Shown here: positions 54,427 through 64,000 of the stretch, one piece after another | How positions within the stretch are numbered: position 1 is the first letter of the stretch | Layout: every line of letters starts with the position of its first letter | Origin: Sodiomyces alkalinus F11 | Taxonomy: Eukaryota > Ascomycota > Sordariomycetes > Glomerellales > Plectosphaerellaceae | Assembly (NCBI RefSeq): GCF_003711515.1 | Contig: NW_021167080.1 | Span: forward strand, 4,893,255-4,957,254 | DNA length: 64,000 nucleotides | Direction: 5' to 3' | Program-made: the position numbers and the translations under genes | The notes under the pieces: generated by a model | What the model was told of the DNA's origin: nothing | What the model saw: only the letters and a program-made list of their open reading frames with translations | Databases searched by the model: none

Positions 54427-55722
54427 AACCTCAATTGCCCCCAATGCATCGCACCATGTCCTACTACTCACAACCTTAAGATCCTAAACATTGGTCAACT
54501 GAACATGACCACTCCATCCGAGGCACTCCCCCCTCTTGGATCCAACTCCTCTGTTATTCGTCGATTGCATGAAGAATTGACCGAGTCAATGCGAATGCGC
54601 GTCCTTCATATTCCTGCTCCTCCCAAGCTGGAAGAGGGATCAAACCAAACTAGGGTCGCCGTCCTATTCTCGGGCGGTCTCGACTGCACCGTATTGGCTC
54701 GTGTGGCTAGTGAGCTTCTTCCTCAAGATCAGGGCATCGACCTGCTCAATGTAGCTTTTGAGAATCCTCGTGTCGCCCTTCACCGTGGCCAGGATGTCAC
54801 GACCAGCATCTATGAGGCCTGTCCGGACAGGATAACCGGCAGAAAGGCTTTTGCAGAGCTCGCCGTGGTCTGTCCATCACGGAAGTGGAGATTCGTCGCA
54901 GTATGTGCCAGCAACTGGCGGGCATTTATTTATTTCCCCTTTCGGTCCCTTTCGCTGATGGCACAGTAGGTCGACGTCCCCTACACGGAAACGCTGGCTC
55001 ACAGGAGTCAAGTGATATACCTCATGCACCCGCACAACACCGAGATGGACCTATCGATTGCCTACGCCCTCTACTTTGCGGCCCGTGGCGCGGGCGTCGC
55101 TCAGGAAAGGCCCTCCGACGCCCCCCAGGCGTACTCCACCACGGCCAGGGTCCTCTTCTCTGGACTCGGTGCCGACGAGCTGTTCGGGGGCTACTCTCGT
55201 CACCTGGCGGCATTCGAGCGGTCGGGCTACCCCGGCCTGGTGGACGAGATCAAGCTTGATGTCAGCCGGCTAGGAAAGCGAAATTTAGGACGCGACGACA
55301 GGATCATGGCCCACTGGGGCCGCGAAGTGCGATTCCCCTATCTCGACGAGCGATTGGTCCGATGGGCGATAGAGACGCCCATATGGGAGAAGTGCGACTT
55401 TCAGCATCCAGAGACCGAGTCGCGTGTGGAACCTGGCAAGCGGGTTTTGCGGCTGTTGGCGGAAGAACTGGGAATGCCCTCTGTCGCGAGGGAAAAGAAG
55501 CGGGCGGTGAGTTCCCCGTTTGATAATTTCCCCTTTGCAACTCTTTCTCGTCCGATGATTGCGCGAAAACCGGGTGACTGATCGGCGGCATTCCTTTTTC
55601 CCACCGGCCCCCCCCTGCCCCTGCAACAGATCCAGTTCGGTTCTCGAACTGCCAAGATGGAGAGCGGTCGGACGAAGGGGACCAACCTGGTCACCCCCAT
55701 GATACATGACGGGGCAGGGTAA
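53724..55722 (+). CDS. Asparagine synthetase domain-containing protein 1 (ASNSD1-like), 567 aa, four exons
   Basis: Exons 53724-54377, 54481-54900, 54970-55506 and 55630-55722 all end in phase 0. MCGIHAIVTHDG carries the N-terminal Cys2 of a class II glutamine amidotransferase domain (to about residue 200; NRGPDHFG, LCWNGEAW). The asparagine-synthase-like ATP-binding domain begins with VAVLFSGGLDCT (PP-loop SGGLD, about 282-286) and includes VLFSGLGADELFGGY and the VRFPYLDERLVRWA segment. The C-terminal exon (IQFGSRTAKMESG) completes the family-conserved end. Intron 1 (GTAGGA...CTTAAG, 103 nt) contains 36 consecutive C residues; reading through it would give a proline run and a stop. Orthologues are widespread and poorly characterised; true asparagine synthesis is not proven. 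A poly-Asp run (GAT repeat, 54049-54072) lies in the amidotransferase part. Confidence 0.87.
54389..54424 (+). repeat. Homopolymer of 36 cytosines inside intron 1
   Basis: An uninterrupted C36 tract lies 11 bases after the 5' splice site and 56 bases before the acceptor. It is a G-quadruplex/i-motif-prone and slippage-prone sequence, and its exact length in the assembly should be regarded as uncertain. Confidence 0.9.
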
Positions 55723-56714
55723 CGAACAAGACTTGCGAGTGCAGCTACAGGCCTGGCGATGATGACAATCAGATACTTCCAAGTCGTGGACAGCTGGGTA
55801 GGGGTTCGCGACGGCAGTTGTGTGTTTCTGTTCAGCCAGTAACCCTCCTTGTCAGTTCGCGATACGCGCCCAGCAAAGATCCATCGACCCTGACGACGTA
55901 AAGGCAAGTCTGAGCCAGGCTCTCTAGAGAGTGGCGGCTTCATGAGCTGCCGTCTTGATGCAGTGATAGCTACTGGGTAGAAGCGTAGAATCATGCCGGT
56001 TAGTCAGAGAGTTTCTTATGCTATTACCTAGCCGTCTGCCTTCATCACCCTTCATTTACCCGGCTGGCGTTTGGCATTTTCGACAAATAGTATCACCAAG
56101 TGCAGCCATAGAACAGCTTTACGGGCAAACGTTTCTTTTCAACCCATATTGCGGTGCTCTCTCGACGCAGAATTTTTCACCTATAATACGTCTCTTAAGC
56201 GTTTCATGTCTTTCTCTTCGGCTGTCTTCCCTTTTCCCGGTAAACCGCTCCGCTTCACGGATACACAATGTTTCTTAAGGCTTATAGCACGCCGCATTAT
56301 AGCCCGTGCCCCTGTTCGTCAACCAGTTCCATCCCATGGCGTGTCGCGTCTCGTCTCAAAGCGTCACGCCACACTGACCCCTATCCCTTGTTTTGTCTGG
56401 GGTGATTCTAGGTCGCTATGACGCCGAAAAAAAGAGAAGCTCCAAAATCTTGCGCCCGGCCGTACTAATAGGAGGCTCAGTCTGTGTCGTGTTGTACTGG
56501 GCCTCTGCAATGAACACATTCGTAACAACCATTGCCAGTTCTCGTTTCTGCAGCTTGTGCCTCGGTCATTCAGGCGTCATTCCGGCTGCAGTTACGCTGC
56601 AGTTTGGGGGAATTGCCACTAAATAGCCTGTTGCGCCTGATTTGCTCGCGAGCTCGACACGACGACGCTCTTCCGACACCACCTCAGTGTAATTAATAGT
56701 GACATCCGCCCGCA
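55723..56714. other. Intergenic spacer
   Basis: About 1 kb between two + strand genes. I see no gene, tRNA or notable repeat in it; the short open frames have no coding quality. The last 100 bases lead into the four-helix membrane protein. Confidence 0.4.
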
Positions 56715-57636
56715 ATGAAGGAACGCCTGGCCCGTCCCCCGCCTCTGGCTCTCGCGCCCCCAACGATACAACACACCATCGTCGTCCGCGAATCGGTCTT
56801 GCACTCCACCAAGAGACACCGACATCCTTATTCCTGGGCAGCCTACGCCGCATCCGAATCGCCCCAGACGAAGTGTCATCAAAGTCGATCCAACGACGAA
56901 AGCGCCTCCGATCGCCATATCTGGTTCTCCCTGGCAAGCGACGTTGCCCATATCCACGTGTGCGCCGTCATCATTGCAGCCATGACCACATACCTGTACC
57001 AGGTGCCTCTCATAACGGACTCCCATACGGGGTGAGTTCTTTTGTCCTGGTTCTTCTTCTTCTTCTTCTTCTTCTTCTTCTTCTTCCGAGCTAACCTGCT
57101 CGCCATCCAGCCATACCAGCATTGCAGCCCTCACATTCCTCTCCCTCGACACCTTACTGTCCATCCTGTCCCTCCTCCTCCGTCACCCGGAGCCCACCTT
57201 GCGCTTGCGTACATCATACGGTCCTTCCCTTCCCGGCCCGGCCCTCCTCGTCCGCCTCATCCTAGCAGCAGGGCTCGTGGGCCTCTTTATCACCTGGGTA
57301 GGCCACGCTCCCAAGCCCCGCGTCTTCGACCCCGGCTACCGCCTATGGGGCACCGCGCCTAACACTGGCGATCAGTTTGTGGCGGTGGCGGTTTTCGTTG
57401 TCGCCGTCTGGGACTTTGTCATGGTCGTACTGGCACGGAGGGGCATGGGATGGTTCTTTGGGCACGAGGAGAACGGAACGCAAGTGGAGGAGGAAACGCG
57501 GAAAGGGGACGTAGAGGCTCGGGGACATGCTAGTACTCGGCTCGGGAGGTGGTTAGGGCGGATGCTGCATGAGGGTCCCAAGGCGGGGTGGACCCGGCGA
57601 AGGGCGGGAGTGACGAGATTCGGCTTCCGAGCTTAG
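56715..57636 (+). CDS. Four-helix membrane protein of unknown function, 280 aa, two exons
   Basis: Exons 56715-57031 and 57111-57636 join as SHTG|HTSIAAL in phase 2. The N-terminal 75 residues are polar and basic (TKRHRHPYSWAAY) and may be cytoplasmic. Four hydrophobic helices follow: VCAVIIAAMTTYLYQV, IAALTFLSLDTLLSILSLLL, LLVRLILAAGLVGLFITWVG and FVAVAVFVVAVWDFVMVVLA. A charged C-terminal tail comes last (residues about 210-280) with GTQVEEETRKGDVEARGH and a basic end (RRRAGVTRFGFRA). The even number of helices puts both ends on the same, probably cytoplasmic, side. The family is not recognised. The start is the first ATG; its first 25 residues are Pro-rich and less certain. The intron contains a TTC repeat. 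Confidence 0.65.
57051..57086 (+). repeat. TTC trinucleotide repeat within an intron
   Basis: Twelve TTC units in a 79-nt intron act as an extended polypyrimidine tract ahead of the branch site (GCTAACC, about 57090-57096) and the acceptor. The pure repeat should vary in length between strains. Confidence 0.85.
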
Positions 57637-57976
57637 GTTAGGTCGCCGGCTGGATCGGCGACGTCTTTGGGCTGTTTTTTTTGGCATGAATACCGAGGGA
57701 GACGGTAATATAATCATGTGGCGCGTGAAGTCCGTGAACGGATCAGCCGATAACCACCTTCAACGGCCCTGGAATTCGTTTGAATAAGCAATCGTCTCAA
57801 TACACTAACTAACCTGGGTATAGCCGCTGATAAAAGCAGAGAACAACTTTCCCACTAGGGTTGCATGACAGCTAACACATCCCTCGCGACCTTCCCTTGT
57901 AGTCCTCAGTCGATTTATCCCCCGTCCTCGACTTGCGCGCCCATTTGTGTAATCCTCGGGGTGATCCATGCCCACT
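57637..57976. other. Convergent spacer
   Basis: About 340 bases between the 3' ends of the four-helix membrane protein gene (+) and the 437-aa protein gene (-). It has a T8 run near 57675. No gene. Confidence 0.4.
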
Positions 57977-59434
57977 CTATCCGGAAACGGGTTCAACGAC
58001 CTGCCTGCCCATCCGATCCACAAAGAACCCACTAAACGCCTCCTCGTCGTTATCATCGCGTAATGTCGGGTCATCCCGTTCCGGCGGCAGCGTCGCGTAC
58101 AATCCATGCCCAGGCTTCGGCCATGCCTGAGGCAGAGGTTCTTCAATAAGCTTCTCCTCTTCCTCCTGCTCTTCCTCTTCCACCTCCACCTCCACCTCCC
58201 GACCTACCACCTCGGACTCCTGGACTTTACGGATAGCGGAAATCTTGGGCTTCTTGTTGGGAGGCCGCTTCGGTGCGGCTTCGGCCGTGGTCGTGGCCGT
58301 GTTGGCAGCGTTCGCGTTCGCCGGCGGGGCGCTCGTAGCCATTGCTGTTCCGGTAACCGAATGACCGCTCCGGGAAAGGGCCGCCCATTCGTCGGGACCC
58401 ATCTACATAGCTTCCTTCAGTTTCTGGCTCTTGTTTGACAAGACTGTTGTTAGTGCTCTGGGGAGGGTAACGCACGGTATCCCAGTCGGGATGCGGGAAC
58501 AGGGGTAGGTCGGGATGCTTCCGCGAGACGGAGGCGAGGACATCGATTAGCAGGCCGTCCTTGATCGCGTCACTGAATAGGAGGAGATTGACGAGGTCCG
58601 AGTCCTTGAGTTTTGAAAAGTACGCCTTTCTCTGGAGAGTAGGTCGGCATTAGAAACCATTCGGTAACCGATTCCTCATCAGCCTGTGTGGGAGCGACGT
58701 ACTTGAGAGAATGGGGCGTTTCCGCCGACGAAGCCGACTAGACGAGGTTTGTTGAACTCGGGCAGCAACGCCAGCCGTTCCTCCCGCATTCGCTCGACAT
58801 CTGCTCGGCCCCATGTGCTGTGGAGAATGGGGGCTGGTGAGTCACGCTCCGTTCCCTCTTCTTGCTTAGGAAGAGGGCTCAGTGGCGGCATGTGAAGGGT
58901 AGACTGACTCAAGTCCAGTGACGTAGTGGAAGACGGGAGAACATCTTCAGCTCTCTTCCGCTTCAGACTAAGGGTAGGAAAAGAAGCGGTGCTGCTGTTG
59001 CTCGGCATCAGGAGAGTCTTGGGCATCGCGGAGGTATCTGCGAGCGTCGCCGGCTTGGGAGTTGGCGTGGGGTCGACGTGATCAGACGTCTTCAGCTGCT
59101 CCACGAGTCGGCGCTTAACATCCTCGTAGGTGACGCCAAACCGTGCAGGCAGAGTCGAGGTGGATTGGGCTGCAGACTGCGATGCGGCCTGAGATGGTGA
59201 GCGACGCAAGTTGCTCCTCATGCGATCCAAGATCTCTTGGGTTGATTTTGAGAACTGAGGAATATGGAAATGGGCAGGGGCAGGGCATTGTGACGTGCGG
59301 GGCTCGGTGCTTGCAGTGACTTGCATTGGCTCCTTCTTCTGATGGCCATCATCCTGTATCGGCTGAATCGGCTCTGTTGCTTCGGCTAGCTTCTTGCCCA
59401 TCTCATCGGGAACTGGGGTCTGAGGTTGAGACAT
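57977..59434 (-). CDS. Unrecognised, probably nuclear protein, 437 aa, three exons
   Basis: Exons in order 59434-58703, 58631-58476 and 58402-57977 are all phase 0; introns have GTACGT and GTGCGT donors, and the second has a CACTAAC branch. The start is MSQPQTPVPDEMGKKL. The first 240 residues are mostly disordered, with one ordered motif (LPARFGVTYEDVKRRLVEQL) and a basic patch that may be a nuclear localisation signal (LSLKRKRAEDVLP). A compact helical piece spans exon junction 1-2 (AYFSKLKDSDLVNLLLFSDAIKDGLLIDVLASVSRKHPDL, described here in parts). Then come a KKPKISAIRK patch, a highly acidic Glu/Val run, and a conserved-looking C-terminus (LPPERDDPTLRDDNDEEAF). No domain is recognised. 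Basic patches plus acidic stretch suggest a chromatin or RNA-linked role; that is inference. Confidence 0.7.
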
Positions 59435-60131
59435 TGTCAAGAGAAGGGCGGAGACTTCTCCGTTGTCCTTTCATAGGTTGGAAATTCTTGATATGTTTTC
59501 TGAACCCCCACGAGTGAATATACTGCCAGTGTCGAGTCGAAGCAGGACAAGGCCAAGGGCCAGCTCGTAGGGATGATGGATGTGAACCCAGAACAGGTAA
59601 GGCAATGGAGACTCTCCTTTTGCGGTATCCTGAGCAGCATCAGCTTAAGTTTACGTGTGAAGAACCATTCAGGTTAAGACTCACTTTTTTGTTTATTGGG
59701 ATGATCTTTTGTTTTGTTTTTTGTTTTAAATGGCTTTGCTTGAACTCCAAGAAGTGAGAAGAAGTGAACCGAGTTGATGTGATGGTCGACTAACTCGAGA
59801 GAGCAACTCCGTAAGTACCTTATTAACGCGATGTCACGTGAACATCACGTGGCTGCGTGTTTGGTACACCGTCCTACACCGTTCTACACCGTTATCAGTG
59901 GAAAAGACCAGCATTTTCCAAACTTGGCTCGTTTGCCAACTTCAACCAGACCTACCAACTTCAGGAAAAAGCGGGCGAGCAGAGTTCCCTGAATTTCTAA
60001 ACACAAAAGTAGGTGTTCCAGCACCGTCTTAACAAACCTCTTTCGCACTTCGACCAAATCTGGGGGTGCAATCTACCAGCCCCCCCAATCAAACACTGCT
60101 ACGATTTCTACTTCCTCAAAACAACATCAAT
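59435..60131. other. Spacer between minus-strand genes
   Basis: This holds the promoter of the 437-aa gene and the 3' flank of the CoA-transferase gene. Tandem near-repeats ACACCGTCCTACACCGTTCTACACCGTTATC occur at about 59866-59896. No gene. Confidence 0.45.
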
Positions 60132-62072
60132 TTACCTTATTACACCAATGTCTCGCAATGACCTGATTCCATCCTCCGACATGCCCAAGTGATCCGATAA
60201 GACTTCGTGGGTATGCTGCCCCAAGGTAGGTGGCGCAGTGCGGACCTTCGGCTCACTCTCCGAGTACTTGACAGGAGTGTTTACCAACTTGATGGTCCCG
60301 CACTGGTCGTGGTCCACCTCCACGACCATGTTACGAGCTTTTGTGTGCTCATGCGCCAGGGTCGCCTGCACGTCGTTGACGGCGGCGTACGGCATTCCCT
60401 TACCCTCGAAGATACGCAGCCATTCCCCTGTGGTCTTGGTGACCGTGACGCTCTCGATGAGGGCCTCGAGCTCGTCCCGGTTCGCGACCCGCTCGGCGTT
60501 CGTGCGGAACTTGCTGTTTTCCTTCCACTCCGGTCGGCCGAGCCCGTCGCATAAAATACCGGATAGACGGTCGTTGCCGCCGCCCAGCAGCACGTCGCCG
60601 TCTTTGGTTTGGAAGGAACGATAGGGTACGATGGATGCTGTGTTGAAGATTAGACAATCGCTTTCTCTCTCGGCGTCCCTTTTTAACTTCATGTGTGTAT
60701 CTGTGCATTTCGGCTTGACAGGGAAAGGGGATCGACCACTCACGGTGCGCAGTCCCCCATCGGCCCGAGTCCTTCTCGCCGCTGATGAGACAGCTGCTGG
60801 CGATGTTGGCGAGCGTCGCGGTCTGGCAGTCGCTTAACGCTGCGTCGATTCGCTGGCCACGTCCTGTCTTGGCCCGCGATAGAAGGGCAGCCATGATGCT
60901 GTTGCTGGTGTAAAGACCCGTGGTTAGGTCAGTCACGGCAACGCCTACCTTGACTGGCGGTCCGTCTCGGCTGCCAGTGATATGCATGAGACCGAACTCG
61001 GCCTCGACCATGACATCGTATCCGGCACGGCTAGAATATGGTCCAGTCTGGCCGTAGCCAGTGATGGAGGCATAGATGAGACCAGGGTTGATCGCACTCA
61101 AGGTGTCATAGTCGAGCTTGTACTTGGCAAGAGTGCCCGGTAGGTAGTTCTCGACGAGAATGTCGCACTTGGCGACGAGCTTATGCAGGATTTCGACCCC
61201 GCTGGGATGCTGGAAGTTGAGCGCCAAGGACTTTTTATTTCTGTTGACCTATGAGCTTGTTAGGGGACGCCAAGCTAACGCCGCAGAAATGTATGTATGG
61301 AAATAGAGTACCAAAAACAAAGACAAGGACGAGTAAGAACAAGGAAAGGAAAGGAAAGGAAAAGAAAAAGAAAAGAAAAGAAATCGGAAAAGGAAATAAT
61401 AAAAATAAAAATAAAAACACATCGGTATAGAAGGGGAAGACGTGAACTTACAGCAAGGAAGTAGGCGGATTCACCCGGTCCATTCAGGGAAGAGCCGGGC
61501 TGATAGGGGGCATACGGTGGTCCCCAAGCACGCGTATCATCTCCCCGAACAGGATGCTCAATCTTGATGACCTCGGCCCTGGTAATGAGAAAAGGCGATG
61601 AGGTCAGTGGGCGAGCGAGCTGCAAGATGTTGTCGAGCCTCCGTGGATAAACGGCACGTACCCCAGGTCACCCAGGATTTGCGTGCAATAAGGCTGTCAC
61701 TCCACTTCAGCACCCGAGTCATTTGGGCTTGATTGACTTGATCGACTAATGGACAAGGGGAGCGGGATATTGAAGCTGACGGATTGACTATCTAGCGGAA
61801 TCAGGTCGACTTACACCAGCCAATACTCTCGTCATGTCAAGCACGCGATATCCTTCCAGAGGCAGCGAACTGCTAGAACTTCCAGCTCCCGAGACAGTGG
61901 AATTGGCCCTCTGAATGGTCAGTGATTTGACGCGTCTGGCCCAGAGACCGGCTCTGGGTATCTGTTGTGAAGTTGAGAGACATTGGAAGGCTCGCCGGCT
62001 AGTGCGTTGAAACAACATTGTGGTCCGAATGAAGGCCCGGTGGTAGTGATGATGACCTGACCTGGCAGTCAT
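60132..62072 (-). CDS. Class III CoA-transferase (CaiB/BaiF, SUGCT-like), probably mitochondrial, 475 aa, five exons
   Basis: Exons in order 62072-61815, 61693-61662, 61578-61452, 61248-60744 and 60637-60132. The second exon is only 32 nt ([11 protein letters not shown]) but is needed for phase and motif. The N-terminus is Arg/Ser-rich with almost no acidic residues (from MLFQRTSRRAFQCLSTSQ), a good mitochondrial targeting sequence; the true start may be 62072 or the ATG at 62018. The family III core is clear: [50 protein letters not shown]-type [28 protein letters not shown], and the catalytic region SITGYGQTGPYSSRAGYDVMVEAEFG, where the Asp of GYD is the expected acyl-anchoring residue. Best relatives are succinate-hydroxymethylglutarate or formyl-CoA-type transferases acting on dicarboxylic acids. 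Confidence 0.9.
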
Positions 62073-64000
62073 TCGTATCGACAGCTTGCAAGGCGTAGAT
62101 TGAGTAGCTCCGACGGCGGAGCTAGGTAACAGTGTGCCTGGAGCTGGGAGGAAGTGGAGATTTCGGCAAAAGGTGGCTCAGTTACGTACAACGACAACGA
62201 ACGTTGTACGAGGGGATACATAAGGTACCCTTACCAATTCGTTGCGAAAACGAAGTACTTCGCAGTACGGCTACCTATGCAATGAACACTTCATACCTGT
62301 ACAACGTACTTCGTGGGTCATGGTGATTGGACGCCAAATCGATGGGATACATCACATGAATTCCATGTCCGGAGACTCTCCGTCTCTGTCTCTTGACCGT
62401 GTCCTCCGGGCCAAATTTCCACTGGTGGGTCAACTCGAGGAAACGTCATGGTTGGCCTGTACAGCGCCCAGTGCCCCGGGCTCGATTAGTGGGCACAGCC
62501 CTAAATTCGGTGGCTTATAGGGCTTTAAGCTGGTTGCCCAGGCCGTTACGCCCTGCTGGCATTTTGGCACCAAACACGGGCCGGGTCGTGCGCCTTGGCG
62601 TCCCGGACGTACACGGCGGAAACTGGGTCTCCCCTCGACATTTTTGGGAGCTCATGTGTCGTCTCTGTCGAAGAAAACACACAACAATTCCAATGGTATA
62701 TGGATGACAATACCGACATGGCCTGTGCTGGTTAGGTACCCGGCGATCCTGACACGATGCTAATACCATGCGGAGAGCCTATCGGCCATATGCGAAATAT
62801 CACATACGAAGAAGGAAAATCGGAGATTGAAAGGATTCGGAGCACGAAACAAAACAAATCAAGAAGCGAAGCCAATCAAAACAAAGAAAACAACTCAAAA
62901 TAACAAACCGAGTGCTGCCCCGCGTCATCTTGACTCGATTGCGCCTCATGCTTCTTTCCAGACGTTGTCGCGTTGTTCCGTCCGTCAGACAGAAACAGTG
63001 CCACGAGGCTGTGCTTTGACGCCTGGAGTTCTGACCTGGATGATTCCTATGATGGACGCTGTTGAATCGCTAGGGATAAGTAGTACACTGGACCGTCGCG
63101 ATGTCTTCCAGGTTCTTAGTTTTCCGCTGTTCATCATGCTCACACGTAGACGGTTTTGGACCTCGTAACGGCCATGGTGAGCTTCACGAGTCGAAATCAT
63201 CCTCAAGAGTCCTCCAAATCGCGATGTGGTAAAACGGAGGAGGAATCTTGGCGTGACCTGGCCTCAGAGGCTGGGTGCTTTCTCGAGGAACGATTTCCAT
63301 GCGATAATTAGTGATAGCAACAGGGCTCCGTACGGTGCCTAAATTACGAAGTGGGCATTGCCAACACTCCCAAAACACATGGCCCGTCGCTGGGGGACAT
63401 CGATAAGAGTGGGTCCGTGGTCTCCGCCCACATCCCTGCGGAGACGTGGATCGGACTTTCTGCTGTGCCCCAAAATAGCATCAAAGCACAGGACTTCCCG
63501 ATTGAAGATCTCCCGTCATCAAACCCTTCTCGGCCCAGAGCCAATGACGCCAATATCATCGCATCGACTGGATTTATTTTCCCTGCCACTTGAGGATAGT
63601 CGCAGCAAAGCCGTGAGACCGTGCACATGGCCCGTGGTAAGGACCACCTTGACTTGACCGAGAACCCCAGCCCTGCTATTCCTGAATTGGCGTGCGATAG
63701 GCCCCGCGCTGTCCTTCTTTGTCCGTCTCATATCGGCATAGAGAGACAAAACGCATAGCGCAGTCTCCAGCTTTTGACGTGGCCCGACTTCTGTTGCCAA
63801 TCTGGGGTTACCAGCCATAATCAGGTGGCAGACAGTTTCAGATCTCGGGAACAATCAAAGGGCAATCAACCAAGTTTAAGGAATTCCAAGTGAGTACGTT
63901 GAAGGTCATGTGTGTGTGTGGGTGTGGGTGTATGTGTGCCAGTATGGCAGAGCGATGTCATAGGATAAGTGCTTCCCCGTAGCTTCATGGCACCCGCCTT
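62073..64000. other. Terminal region without a supported gene
   Basis: Just upstream of the CoA-transferase lie the palindrome CGAAGTACTTCG (62251-62262) and GTACTTCGT (about 62306-62314). A + strand frame from a cag acceptor-like site near 63329 to the stop at 63591-63593 reads rather naturally (GIANTPKTHGPSLGDIDK, AHIPAETWIGLSAVPQNS) and might be the last exon of a gene or a relic, but the upstream part is closed by stops. A TG microsatellite-like run (TGTGTGTGTGGGTGTGGG) is at about 63910-63935. Confidence 0.3.

Noticed and set aside
54361..54476. Proline run and PMHRTMSYYSQP as genuine protein in the ASNSD1-like gene
   Set aside because: This frame stops at once. Treating 54378-54480 as an intron joins two phase-0 exons and gives ILNIGQLNMTTPSEALPPL, which fits the family better.
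60132..62072. Bacterial origin (horizontal transfer) of the CoA-transferase
   Set aside because: Five exons with fungal splice sites and a mitochondrial leader point to a long-resident nuclear gene.

Overview
The window is from a filamentous ascomycete (Pezizomycotina, most probably Sordariomycetes; a Chaetomiaceae or related Sordariales genome would fit, but this is inference). The evidence is short GT-AG introns of 62-115 nt with CTAAC-type branch sites, GC-rich exons with AT-rich or T-tract introns, a Zn(II)2Cys6 regulator, a PTH11-type receptor, two tRNA genes with introns, and an AT-rich stretch full of TAG/TAA stops that looks like repeat-induced point mutation (RIP). There are no operons, CRISPR arrays or bacterial features. 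Exon boundaries below were joined by hand from reading frame, splice consensus and recalled family motifs; no database was searched.

Layout. 1-13 kb: MCT-like MFS permease (1604-3279, +), secreted LVIVD/beta-propeller protein (5273-6757, +), SDR oxidoreductase (7644-8648, -), PTH11-like rhodopsin-fold receptor broken by a 5-bp duplication (9927-11732, +), small GPI-anchored cysteine protein (12045-12629, -). 13-26 kb: large polyQ protein (13644-16580, -), polyN single-pass membrane protein (18835-19296, -), Ser/Thr-rich secreted protein (20334-21287, -), annexin with a proline/glutamine/tyrosine-rich tail (22716-24196, +), 212-aa orphan (24969-25607, +). 26-28 kb: RIP-like relic. 28.7-36.3 kb: paired C2HC zinc-finger protein (28749-32076, +), tRNA-Met, PRM10/ThrE-like transporter (33323-36343, -).

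38-51 kb: secreted M28 aminopeptidase, FAD monooxygenase, ACS/Dal5-type permease, a PL26 exo-rhamnogalacturonan lyase pseudogene, a Zn2Cys6/Fungal_trans_2 regulator and an isochorismatase-like hydrolase. The permease, lyase relic and regulator look like the remains of a pectin-side-chain utilisation locus. 51-64 kb: glutaminyl-cyclase-like M28 protein, tRNA-Glu, ASNSD1-type asparagine synthetase-like protein whose first intron carries a 36-nt C tract, a four-helix membrane protein, an unknown nuclear-type protein, a mitochondrial class III CoA-transferase, and about 1.9 kb with no convincing gene.

The most notable observations are two gene-inactivation events caught at different stages (the 5-bp duplication in the receptor and the multiply broken lyase), the poly-C intron, the RIP relic, an intact 14-bp hairpin before the Ser/Thr-rich protein gene, and short palindromic motifs (TACTTCGTA, TACCTAAGGTA) scattered between genes. 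I found no convincing new defence or mobile system.
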